Source: a candidate division Hyd24-12 bacterium UBA6080 (GTDB lineage: Bacteria; Fermentibacterota; Fermentibacteria; Fermentibacterales; JCC-6). From it: a DNA stretch of 64,000 nucleotides. The translations under genes were made by a program, and so were the position numbers. The stretch's first letter is position 1, and each line of letters starts with the position of its first letter. This document shows positions 32,875-40,611 of this stretch, piece by piece. Under the pieces are notes generated by a model. The model ran no database searches, was not told the DNA's origin, and saw nothing but the letters and a program-made list of their open reading frames with translations. Location of the stretch: positions 42,852-106,851 of the forward strand of contig DIXM01000005.1 of the NCBI GenBank assembly GCA_002436025.1. Direction: 5' to 3'.

Positions 32875-34779
32875 ATGGCAAAGGTCATAGGGATTGACCT
32901 CGGTACCACGAACAGCTGCGTAGCCGTCATGGAAGGCGGCGACCCCGTGGTCATATCGAACGCCGAGGGCACCAGGACGACGCCATCGGTGGTGGCTCTC
33001 AACGAAAGCGGAGAGCGCCTTGTTGGGATAGTTGCAAAAAGGCAGGCTGTTGCCAACCCGGGCAACACGGTCTTTTCCATAAAGCGCCTCATGGGGCGCA
33101 AGTTCAACGAGACGGGTAACGAAGCGAAGCTTGTCCCGTACAGGATCGTCGAAGGCAAGAACGGCGACGCCTGGGTGGAGATACATGGGAAAAAGTACTC
33201 CCCGCCCGAGATCTCAGCCATGGTGCTTCAGAAGATGAAGCAGACCGCAGAAGACTATCTCGGCGAGGAGGTGAAGCAGGCCGTCATCACGGTTCCGGCC
33301 TACTTCAACGACAGCCAGAGGCAGGCCACGAAAGACGCCGGCAAGATCGCCGGCCTCGAAGTGCTCAGAATAGTGAACGAACCCACCGCCGCGGCCCTGG
33401 CTTACGGCCTGGGCAAGGGCCACGGGAACACGACCGTTGCCGTGTACGACCTGGGCGGCGGAACCTTCGACATCTCCATACTGGAAATTGGCGACGGCGT
33501 GTTCGAGGTGAAGTCGACCAACGGCGACACCCATCTGGGAGGCGACGACTTCGACCAGCTCATAATCGACTGGCTGGTGGAAGAGTTCAAGAAGCAGCAG
33601 GGCATCGACCTCTCATCCGACCAGATGGCCATCCAGCGCTTGAAGGAAGCTGCTGAAAGGGCCAAGTGCGAGCTTTCCACCACACAGAGCACCGACATCA
33701 GCCTGCCCTTCATAACTGCAGACAACACAGGCCCCAAACACCTCAACATGACCCTCAGCAGGGCCAGGTACGAGCAGCTCAGCACCAGGCTTGTGGAACG
33801 CACCGTGCAGCCCTGCCTCGACGCCATGAAGGACGCAAAGGTGAAGCCCGCGGAGATCAGCGAGGTCATCCTCGTGGGAGGCATGACCCGCATGCCCATG
33901 GTCCAGGCCAAGGTGAAGGAGCTTTTCAACAGGGAACCCCACAAGGGAGTGAACCCCGACGAGGTCGTGGCGGTCGGCGCCGCCATCCAGGCGGGAGTTC
34001 TCGCCGGCGACGTGAAGGATGTCCTTCTTCTTGACGTGACCCCTCTCACCCTCGGCATCGAAACTCTGGGAGGTGTTTCCACGCCCATAATCGAGAGAAA
34101 CACCACCATACCCACCAGGAAGAGCCAGATCTTCAGCACCGCGGCAGACAGCCAGACCAGCGTGGAGATCCACGTCCTTCAGGGCGAGCGCAAGATGGCG
34201 ACCGACAACAAGACACTGGGCAGGTTCATTCTCGACGGCATTCCCCCCGCGCCCAGGGGGCTTCCCCAGATCGAGGTCGCATTCGACATCGATGCCAACG
34301 GAATTGTGAACGTATCCGCAACGGACAAGGCCACCGGCAAGGAACAGAAAATACGCATCGAAGCCTCAAGCGGCCTTTCTGAAGACGAGATAAACAAGAT
34401 GGTGCGCGACGCCGAGGTCCATTCCGACGAGGACAGGAAACGGAAGGACGCGGTCGAGGCCAGGAACAGGGCCGAAAACCTGGCCTACCAGGTCGACCAC
34501 CAGATGACCGAACTGGGCGACAAGCTTGACCCTGTGGACAGGAACAGGCTTGAAAACGCCGTAAACGACGTGAAGTCGGCCCTCTCCTCCGAGGACGACA
34601 CCCGGATCGAAGCCGCTTCCCGCACTCTCGAGAAAGCCTGGCAGGAACTTGGCACGAAGCTTCACCAGCAGGCGGGGCAGCAGCCCGGCGCCGGTCCCGG
34701 CCCTGAGACCGCAGGCAGCTCAGCGGGTCCCGAGGTCGAGGCGGACTACGAGGTTGTGGACGACCATGAGCAGGCGTAG
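32875..34779 (+). CDS. dnaK: Chaperone DnaK (Hsp70)
   Basis: ATP-dependent folding chaperone of 634 residues. The ATG has GGAGG six bases upstream. Nucleotide-binding domain motifs are IGIDLGTTNSCVAV, VPAYFNDSQRQATKDAG, VYDLGGGTFDISIL and VILVGGMTRMP; the linker DVLLLDVTPLTLGIE leads to the substrate-binding domain with ATDNKTLGRFILDGIPPAP. The C-terminus is a helical lid and a Gly/Pro-rich tail ending in acidic residues, although the family EEVD-like end is only loosely kept (VVDDHEQA). It begins the dnaK-grpE-dnaJ operon, an order that differs from the common grpE-dnaK-dnaJ. Confidence 0.98.
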   Translation: MAKVIGIDLGTTNSCVAVMEGGDPVVISNAEGTRTTPSVVALNESGERLVGIVAKRQAVANPGNTVFSIKRLMGRKFNETGNEAKLVPYRIVEGKNGDAWVEIHGKKYSPPEISAMVLQKMKQTAEDYLGEEVKQAVITVPAYFNDSQRQATKDAGKIAGLEVLRIVNEPTAAALAYGLGKGHGNTTVAVYDLGGGTFDISILEIGDGVFEVKSTNGDTHLGGDDFDQLIIDWLVEEFKKQQGIDLSSDQMAIQRLKEAAERAKCELSTTQSTDISLPFITADNTGPKHLNMTLSRARYEQLSTRLVERTVQPCLDAMKDAKVKPAEISEVILVGGMTRMPMVQAKVKELFNREPHKGVNPDEVVAVGAAIQAGVLAGDVKDVLLLDVTPLTLGIETLGGVSTPIIERNTTIPTRKSQIFSTAADSQTSVEIHVLQGERKMATDNKTLGRFILDGIPPAPRGLPQIEVAFDIDANGIVNVSATDKATGKEQKIRIEASSGLSEDEINKMVRDAEVHSDEDRKRKDAVEARNRAENLAYQVDHQMTELGDKLDPVDRNRLENAVNDVKSALSSEDDTRIEAASRTLEKAWQELGTKLHQQAGQQPGAGPGPETAGSSAGPEVEADYEVVDDHEQA

Positions 34780-35395
34780 CGCCAGGCCGAAGCTCATGGT
34801 CGACGACCCCAGGAGAACAGCGGGGCCCCAGCGGCGATGCACCGAGAACGATGAGATGATAGAAGCGCTGCAGGATTCCACGGCTTCGATCTCGCCTGAA
34901 CCGTCCCACGACGAAGGTGCGCCGATCTCCCTTGAAGACTACAACAGCCTCATGGAAGACTACAAACGTCTGGCGGCCGAGTTCGACAACTACAGGAAAA
35001 GACAGGCCAGGGATTTCAACAGGCTCATCAGCCAGGGCAGAAGGCAGCTGATGACCGATCTCCTCTCCGTGCTGGACAACTTCGACAGGGCCCGGGAAAC
35101 CCTGGACGGCAGCCACCCCGAGAGCGAGATCATCGCGGGACTGCTGCAGACAGGCACCCACCTCGAATCCCTTCTGCAAAAGGAGGGACTCAGCGAGGTC
35201 GAAACCTCGGAAGGCGACCCGTTCGATCCCAATATTCACGAGGCCATGATGGCGGAAGACTCCGACGAAGAGATTGCCGACGGCGTGAAACAGGTGCTTC
35301 AGAAGGGGTACAGACTGGGACAGGACCTTATCAGGCCGGTGAGGGTCAAGGTCATAAGGGGACTGAAGAGGGAGGTCGGAGGGGGCGGTGAATAG
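34766..35395 (+). CDS. grpE: Nucleotide exchange factor GrpE
   Basis: GrpE releases ADP from DnaK. The coiled coil starts at EDYNSLMEDYKRLAAEFDNY and is followed by the family stretch LLSVLDNFDRARETL. The C-terminal beta domain has GDPFDPNIHEAMM and the ending GYRLGQDLIRPVRVKV. I place the start at ATG 34766, overlapping dnaK by 14 bases and giving 209 residues; ATG 34796 and ATG 34854 are alternatives because the N-terminus is not conserved. Its GTGAATAG end overlaps the dnaJ start. Confidence 0.93.
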   Translation: MSRRSARPKLMVDDPRRTAGPQRRCTENDEMIEALQDSTASISPEPSHDEGAPISLEDYNSLMEDYKRLAAEFDNYRKRQARDFNRLISQGRRQLMTDLLSVLDNFDRARETLDGSHPESEIIAGLLQTGTHLESLLQKEGLSEVETSEGDPFDPNIHEAMMAEDSDEEIADGVKQVLQKGYRLGQDLIRPVRVKVIRGLKREVGGGGE

Positions 35396-36386
35396 GGATC
35401 CCTATTCGATCCTCGGGGTCTCGGAAGGCGCCGGTCAGGACGAGATCAAGAAGGCGTACAGAAAGCTGGCCAAAAAGAACCATCCCGATGCCAATCCCGG
35501 TGACAGGTCGGCGGAAGAGAGGTTCAAGGAGATACAGGAAGCCTACGACATAGTGGGTGACCCCGGTAAAAGGGCAAAGTTCGACGCCGCCAAAAAAGGC
35601 GGCGGAGCCTATTTCGGCGAAGAAGGAATGCCCGGGGGGGATTTCGAGGGCGGCTTCGGGGGACTTGGCGACATACTCAGCGGCATATTCGGAGGCGGTT
35701 TCGGGGGCAGGGCCCGGCAAACCCAGCCTTCGGTCAATATTTCCGTGCCCTTTGCCACAGCTGCAAGGGGCGGTTCCGTGGAAGCCGAGCTGGACCTCCC
35801 CGTGGATTGTCCCGTTTGCGGTGGTATCGGGGGAACCGGCCGCGAGACCTGCGCCTCATGCGGAGGCAGCGGCAGGGTTACAAGCGGGCACGGGCTTTTT
35901 TCCACGACCCACCCTTGCCAGGGTTGCGGTGGCAGAGGGTTCACTCTGTCGAAACGCTGCGCTTCATGCGGGGGAAGCGGAAGGGCAGGCACGCATGACA
36001 GGGTGGCCGTTTCCGTTCCTGCCGGCGTCGAAGACGGAAGCGTACTGCGGATATCGACCACCGGCGGCACGGTTCAGGCCATGATCAGGGTCGTTCCCGA
36101 CAGGTTCCTTCGCCGGGAGGGGCGCGACATCCACTGTGACGTGCGCATCACAGCAGCACAGGCAGCCCTTGGAACCCGGGTCATGATAAGGACACTTGAC
36201 GGAAAGGTGCGGCTCAAGGTTCCCGAGGGCACCCAGCCCGGCACCGTGATAAGGATCAGGGGCCGGGGCGCCGTTCAAAGGGGCGTTCAGGGCGACCAGC
36301 TCGTTCACGTGATCGTGGGCATACCCACGGGCCTGTCACCTGAAGAGAAGGCCCTTTGGGAACAGCTCAAGAGCACGGGCAGGTAG
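35388..36386 (+). CDS. dnaJ: Co-chaperone DnaJ
   Basis: DnaJ stimulates DnaK ATPase activity and delivers substrates. GTG 35388 overlaps grpE by eight bases. The J domain has the HPD motif at residues 32-34 and FKEIQEAYDIVGDP. A Gly/Phe-rich linker (residues 75-110) follows, then four zinc-binding C-x-x-C-x-G-x-G repeats (CPVCGGIG, CASCGGSG, CQGCGGRG, CASCGGSG) and the C-terminal substrate domain. At 332 residues it is slightly shorter than usual (about 375) but is a complete type I DnaJ. Confidence 0.95.
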   Translation: MNRDPYSILGVSEGAGQDEIKKAYRKLAKKNHPDANPGDRSAEERFKEIQEAYDIVGDPGKRAKFDAAKKGGGAYFGEEGMPGGDFEGGFGGLGDILSGIFGGGFGGRARQTQPSVNISVPFATAARGGSVEAELDLPVDCPVCGGIGGTGRETCASCGGSGRVTSGHGLFSTTHPCQGCGGRGFTLSKRCASCGGSGRAGTHDRVAVSVPAGVEDGSVLRISTTGGTVQAMIRVVPDRFLRREGRDIHCDVRITAAQAALGTRVMIRTLDGKVRLKVPEGTQPGTVIRIRGRGAVQRGVQGDQLVHVIVGIPTGLSPEEKALWEQLKSTGR

Positions 36387-36406
36387 CTGTTCCCGGGAAA
36401 CGGCTA
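36384..36406 (+). terminator. Possible terminator at the end of the dnaK operon
   Basis: TAGCTGTT (36384-36391) pairs with AACGGCTA (36399-36406), eight pairs including one G-U around CCCGGGA. The stem starts at the dnaJ stop codon. Only a weak TATT follows, so termination may be partial. Confidence 0.4.
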
Positions 36407-36444
36407 TATTCCCGATCGGTTCGCACACATATGGAGGTTTGCCG

Positions 36445-36624
36445 GTGAATCTCGGATACCTGGCCCTGGTCGTCCCCGGGCTTGCAGCTGCGTCGGTGGG
36501 CTTTGTAATGATGGGCAGGAAGCGGTTTCACGGAGCATTTGCCGGCGCCCTTTTCGTGGTCGGAATAGCGGCCCTGGTGCTTGGAGTGCTTCTCACCTGC
36601 GTACCGGGTTTTTTCAGCGGATAG
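36445..36624 (+). CDS. Small two-helix membrane protein
   Basis: GTG 36445 has GGAGG seven bases upstream (36433-36437), a strong translation signal; a TTG two codons earlier is too close to it. The 59-residue product contains two hydrophobic helices (LGYLALVVPGLAAASVGFVM and AGALFVVGIAALVLGVLL) separated by a basic loop GRKRFHG. No family is recognised. It follows dnaJ by about 60 bases and may be expressed with the chaperone operon or separately. Confidence 0.6.
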   Translation: MNLGYLALVVPGLAAASVGFVMMGRKRFHGAFAGALFVVGIAALVLGVLLTCVPGFFSG

Positions 36625-36646
36625 ACCGCTCGGCGGACAGACCTGA

Positions 36647-37447
36647 TCAGGTCAAAAAGCCCAGTCGCTTGAACTTCACCTTGAAAGTTTCAAGAAGCTC
36701 GTTGTCGGGGAAGTCGGCAACGCCCTGTTCCACAAGAATGGCAGCCTCGTCCCAGCGGTCATCCCTCACGAGCTGCCTTATCCGCTCGATGAAATCGTCC
36801 ACCGAATCGGGTGAGTCGTCGTATTCTTCGTCTTCGAGGTCTTCTCCGTCGTTCAGGTCAATGTCGTGCCGGTACTCGCCTTCGAACTGAACCGCAGGCG
36901 AGTTCCTCGAAACGGTCTCGAGGTCTGAAAGAAGCCCGGAAAGCCCCGGGGCGTCGGGAAGGACGACAAAGGCCTGTCTTGCCGCCGACACCGCCTTCTG
37001 CATTTCGCCCTGGTCCATACGTTTCCGGGCGACACTGATGAGCGTTTCAGCCTGCAGGCATGTGGTCAGGGAGGTGAGCCGCTCTTCCACCAGCGAGTTG
37101 TCGGGGAAGAGGGTCCTGGCCTTCTTAAGGTAAGCCAGGGCCTTGGCGTTGTCGCCTGAACGCCGGCATTGTTCGGAGAGGTCGAGCGCTTTTTCCAGCT
37201 TTGGATCGATGGCCATTGGATCAGTCCTTTCGGGAAGCCTGACGGGGTCGGGTATGACGGGGGCTGGGCGTGACTTCGCGGGAGAGGCGCCCTGCTCCAT
37301 GGCGAGTATGGTTTCGGTGATCACACGCTCATCCGGATCGAGGGCGAGAGCCTTTCTGACAAGCTCGAGGGCATGCTCACGATTTCCGGACACGGCACTT
37401 CTGTGGGCATCCTTTATGAAGTCCCGCACCCTGTCCTGATCCGCCAT
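36647..37447 (-). CDS. Cytoplasmic TPR-like repeat protein
   Basis: The 266-residue protein has no signal peptide or membrane helix. Helical repeats of tetratricopeptide type appear at residues 10-45 (GNREHALELVRKALALDPDE), 85-120 (GDNAKALAYLKKARTLFPDN), 130-165 and 225-260 (DRWDEAAILVEQGVADFPDN). A strongly acidic segment (DIDLNDGEDLEDEEYDDSPD) separates the last two. Such proteins scaffold complexes; no partner can be named. It is divergent from the carboxyltransferase gene. Confidence 0.7.
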   Translation of the reverse strand: MADQDRVRDFIKDAHRSAVSGNREHALELVRKALALDPDERVITETILAMEQGASPAKSRPAPVIPDPVRLPERTDPMAIDPKLEKALDLSEQCRRSGDNAKALAYLKKARTLFPDNSLVEERLTSLTTCLQAETLISVARKRMDQGEMQKAVSAARQAFVVLPDAPGLSGLLSDLETVSRNSPAVQFEGEYRHDIDLNDGEDLEDEEYDDSPDSVDDFIERIRQLVRDDRWDEAAILVEQGVADFPDNELLETFKVKFKRLGFLT

Positions 37448-37561
37448 AGGTTCCCAACCCCTCGGAGAGTATCGATTTGGAAGAATACCACGCTCTGGGC
37501 ATGATGCAATATAATCACGGTGGTTTGAGGAAAAAGCCCCAACCCGCTGAGAGGTTCCGGA

Positions 37562-39307
37562 ATGCGTTTATCCAGGCTGTTTTCAGGGCTTAAGCCCGCT
37601 CCCAAAATGATTGGCAGCGGTGCCGGGTCGGTTCAATTCATCGACCTCTCCCTTCGGGACGGACAGCAGTCCCTTCTTGCCACAAGGATGTCCACCGCGC
37701 AGGTCATGAGGCTCATGGGACCGGTGCTTGATACCGGTGTGAAAACCCTTGAAGTCTGGGGCGGCGCCGTGCTTGACAGCGCAATGAGGTTCCTCGATGA
37801 AAACCCTTTCGAGCGGCTGGCTCTCATGAGCGAGAAGTCCCGCCCGTATGGTGCCGGGCTCAGAACCCTCTCCCGCGGGCAGAACCTCTTCGGGTACGAC
37901 CCGTACCCCGACGACATCGTTCGCGACTTCAATCGCGAGGCCGTAAAGGCCGGCACCACGATCATGCGCATCTTCGACGCGCTCAACTATGTCCCGAATT
38001 TCAAGGCCGCGCTCGCAGGTGTCCGTGAAGCCGGGGGCACCTTCGATGCCGCAGTCTGCTACACCACCGGAACCCCCTACGACACAGGTCATTTCGTAAG
38101 GAAGGCGCTTGAACTGCAGGAAATGGGCGCCGACATGATCAGCGACAAGGACATGGCCGGGCTGAAATCCCCTGTCGACGCATGGGAGTACTACAGCGGG
38201 CTGAAGGCGAAGCTTTCGGTGCCCGTGGTGAGCCACACCCACTGCACTCCCGGTTACGGTCACATCTCAGCGGTCATCGCCATGCTCTGCGGAGTGGACA
38301 TGATCGACACCGCATTCCTGCCGCTTGCGGGCGGCAGCTCCCACCCCTCGGCCGAGCTTCTTGGGGTTTTCGCCGAAGTACTGGGGATCGAGACGGGGCT
38401 CGACCTTTCAGACAAGACCCTCGAACCCCTTCACCGGGAGATGCGTGAGGTCGTTTCCGAGTGCGAGACGCAGTTCAGCCTCAAGGTTCACCGTTCGGTC
38501 TGGCCGGGCCGCGAAACCCTTCTGCCAAAAGCCGAAGCCGTGGTTATGCACCTTGCCAAAGGGCACATCGAGAACGCACTTTCAGTTGTTCACGAAATGG
38601 AGGCCCTGTGCGGTTTCCCGCCACCCAACCTCAAGGTTCTCGAAGCCCAGATACCCGGCGGAATGTACTCCAATTTCGTTAACCAGCTTGCCCGCGACAA
38701 CAAGTCCGAGTTCCTCGGCAGAGCCCTGGAAGCGGTTCAGGAGGTTCGCCAGAAGGCCGGGTGGTGCCCGCTTGTCACCCCGACCAGCCAGATCGTGGGC
38801 GTTAAGGCATACTTCACCGCCATGGGCAAGGATGTGAACCCGGTTCAGTTCGTGAACCTCATCGCCGGTTACTACGGGAAGACCCCCTTTCCCATAAGCC
38901 CTGACTACAGGGAGCAGGTCTGCGGGTTCAGGGATGAACGCGAGTACGATTCCTCCTCCTTCAACCGTGAGATCCCGATGGCCTCGGGAACCACCCTGCC
39001 CCTGGCCGAGACTCCGCAGGAAAAGATGCTTTACTACCTTTTCCCCGACAGCTCCGGCAAGGCATACCTCGAGAAGAGAAGGCTTGCGCAGTGGGGCGAG
39101 ATGGAGGCGGAGCGGAACCGCGAGGAAACCCGAACCATCGAGACCCGTCGCGAGACACTTAAGAACAACGCGCTTGTGAACATGTTTTCGGGCGACATGG
39201 ATGCCATGAGCGAAAGGCTTTCCCGCATCGTGAGCGCCTCGGGCGAAGACCTCGACCCCGACAACCTTGATCAGATAGCGGGGCTCGCTGAAGACTCGCG
39301 GGATTGA
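37562..39307 (+). CDS. Pyruvate/oxaloacetate carboxyltransferase subunit (no biotinyl domain)
   Basis: The 581-residue protein has the carboxyltransferase TIM barrel: LSLRDGQQSLLATRM with the metal Asp, SDKDMAGL with the Lys that is carbamylated in the family, and SHTHCTPGYG with the metal His pair. The conserved carboxylase domain follows (QIPGGMYSN, VTPTSQIVG, YGKTPFPI). It ends without the M-K-M biotin attachment motif, so the biotin carrier must be a separate protein. It matches PycB, oxaloacetate decarboxylase alpha, or the transcarboxylase 5S subunit. A perfect -10 box TATAAT lies at 37510-37515. With methylmalonyl-CoA mutase at 56 kb, a succinate/propionate pathway is likely. Confidence 0.88.
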   Translation: MRLSRLFSGLKPAPKMIGSGAGSVQFIDLSLRDGQQSLLATRMSTAQVMRLMGPVLDTGVKTLEVWGGAVLDSAMRFLDENPFERLALMSEKSRPYGAGLRTLSRGQNLFGYDPYPDDIVRDFNREAVKAGTTIMRIFDALNYVPNFKAALAGVREAGGTFDAAVCYTTGTPYDTGHFVRKALELQEMGADMISDKDMAGLKSPVDAWEYYSGLKAKLSVPVVSHTHCTPGYGHISAVIAMLCGVDMIDTAFLPLAGGSSHPSAELLGVFAEVLGIETGLDLSDKTLEPLHREMREVVSECETQFSLKVHRSVWPGRETLLPKAEAVVMHLAKGHIENALSVVHEMEALCGFPPPNLKVLEAQIPGGMYSNFVNQLARDNKSEFLGRALEAVQEVRQKAGWCPLVTPTSQIVGVKAYFTAMGKDVNPVQFVNLIAGYYGKTPFPISPDYREQVCGFRDEREYDSSSFNREIPMASGTTLPLAETPQEKMLYYLFPDSSGKAYLEKRRLAQWGEMEAERNREETRTIETRRETLKNNALVNMFSGDMDAMSERLSRIVSASGEDLDPDNLDQIAGLAEDSRD

Positions 39308-39332
39308 CTCGGCTCCCGGTCTTTTCAATATT
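39304..39332 (+). promoter_or_regulatory. Candidate promoter for the metK riboswitch transcript
   Basis: TTGACT (39304-39309) and AATATT (39327-39332) are separated by 17 bases and overlap the end of the carboxyltransferase gene. A start near 39339 would place the aptamer P1 stem (39341) at the very 5' end of the RNA, which supports the assignment. Confidence 0.5.
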
Positions 39333-39340
39333 CCGGTAAA

Positions 39341-39397
39341 CGTGGAGTGATTTGAGGCGTATTGCAACCACGCAAAAAAAAGTGCTAAAATGCCGCC
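39341..39397 (+). promoter_or_regulatory. SAM-II riboswitch aptamer upstream of metK
   Basis: The leader matches the compact SAM-II pseudoknot fold: P1 is CGTGG (39341-39345) with CCACG (39368-39372); the loop holds GTGATTTGAGGCGTATTGCA, closely like the known consensus GUGAUUU..GUAUUGCA; an A-rich linker follows, then GTGCTAAAATGCC, the conserved GCUAAA tail. The downstream gene makes SAM, the expected ligand. SAM-I elements (with a k-turn and four-way junction) do not fit here. A terminator lies just downstream. Confidence 0.85.
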
Positions 39398-39409
39398 AGC
39401 TGAGCCTCA

Positions 39410-39435
39410 AGCCGTCGGCCGACGGCTATTTTTTT
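39410..39435 (+). terminator. Intrinsic terminator in the metK leader (riboswitch expression platform)
   Basis: The 18-base palindrome AGCCGTCGGCCGACGGCT (39410-39427) forms a seven-pair stem with a GGCC loop, followed directly by ATTTTTTT. It ends one base before the metK GGAGG site. GCCTCAA (39404-39410) beside it is perfectly complementary to TTGAGGC (39352-39358) within the aptamer loop, offering an alternative fold. SAM binding therefore probably turns transcription off. Confidence 0.85.
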
Positions 39436-39446
39436 GGAGGTAATCA

Positions 39447-40607
39447 ATGAGAAAGCTCTTCACAAGTGAATCGGTGTCCGAAGGGCACCCCGACAAGGTG
39501 TGCGACCAGATATCAGACGCAGTGCTGGATGCACATCTCAAGCAGGATCCCAACAGCCATGTGGCCTGCGAGACCCTTGTCACGACCAATTTCTGCCTCG
39601 TCGCCGGCGAGGTTCGCGCCAACGGACAGGTTGACTATCTCGACGTGGCCCGCGAAACCATCAAGTCCATCGGTTACGATGTTCCCGGGATCGGTTTCTG
39701 CGCCGACGAGATCGAGTACCAGGTCAGGATCCACTCCCAGTCACAGGACATAAACAACGGGGTCACCGCCAATCAGGGCGCCGGCGACCAGGGCATGATG
39801 TTCGGGTTCGCCTGCACCGAGACAAAGGCACTCATGCCCTACCCAATCCATCTCGCGCACAGACTTCTTGAAAAACTGTCCAGCGAGCGCCGCCGTGGAA
39901 ACCTCCCGTGGGCCCGTCCCGACGCCAAGAGCCAGGTAACCGTTCAGTACGAAGGCGACCGACCCGTGGCGATAACCGAGATCCTCATGTCGGTGCATCA
40001 CGCGGAAGACGCAACCAACGAAGAGATGAGCCGCGAGATCCGCAGCAAGGTGGTGGACCCAGTTCTGGAAGTGATAGTGCCAAGCCTCGAATGGTCCGGC
40101 AGACTTCTCTACAACCCGTCGGGCCGGTTCGTGATCGGCGGCCCCAACGGCGACACAGGCCTCACGGGCCGCAAGATCATCGTTGACACCTACGGCGGCG
40201 CCGGGCGCCACGGAGGCGGGGCTTTCAGCGGGAAAGACAGCACCAAGGTTGACCGGTCGGCGGCATACATGGCCAGATACATTGCAAAGAACCTCGTGGC
40301 CGCAGGAGTCGCGGACCGTTGTGAGATCCAGCTGGCCTACGCCATTGGATATCCCGACCCGCTCAGTGTCCGGATCGACACGTTCGGAACGGAAAAGGTT
40401 GGTGACCTTGGCCTGGTGGAGAAGGCCGTCCGGGATATCTTCCCCCTCAGACCTTACGGCATAATCGAGGAACTGGGCCTCAAGAGCCCCATTTTCGAGA
40501 AAACGGCCGCTTTCGGCCATTTCGGCAGGGTGAACGGCGGCGACGGCTCGTTCAGGTGGGAAAGAACCGACAAGGCTGGCGAGCTTTCGGCACTGCTTCT
40601 GAAGTAG
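39447..40607 (+). CDS. metK: S-adenosylmethionine synthetase
   Basis: MetK makes SAM from methionine and ATP. The 386-residue sequence has the signature blocks SEGHPDKVCDQISDAVLD near the start, GAGDQGMMFG with the methionine/ATP loop, and the P-loop-like GGGAFSGKDSTKVDRSAAY. The zinc-free homotetramer family length is normal. GGAGG lies seven bases upstream of the ATG. It is controlled by the SAM-II riboswitch and terminator directly upstream, and the EnvC-like gene follows four bases after its stop. Confidence 0.97.
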   Translation: MRKLFTSESVSEGHPDKVCDQISDAVLDAHLKQDPNSHVACETLVTTNFCLVAGEVRANGQVDYLDVARETIKSIGYDVPGIGFCADEIEYQVRIHSQSQDINNGVTANQGAGDQGMMFGFACTETKALMPYPIHLAHRLLEKLSSERRRGNLPWARPDAKSQVTVQYEGDRPVAITEILMSVHHAEDATNEEMSREIRSKVVDPVLEVIVPSLEWSGRLLYNPSGRFVIGGPNGDTGLTGRKIIVDTYGGAGRHGGGAFSGKDSTKVDRSAAYMARYIAKNLVAAGVADRCEIQLAYAIGYPDPLSVRIDTFGTEKVGDLGLVEKAVRDIFPLRPYGIIEELGLKSPIFEKTAAFGHFGRVNGGDGSFRWERTDKAGELSALLLK

Positions 40608-40611
40608 GGAA

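Noticed and set aside
39308..39446. SAM-I (S-box) riboswitch before metK
   Set aside because: The leader is too short for the four-way junction and k-turn; the sequence blocks match SAM-II instead.
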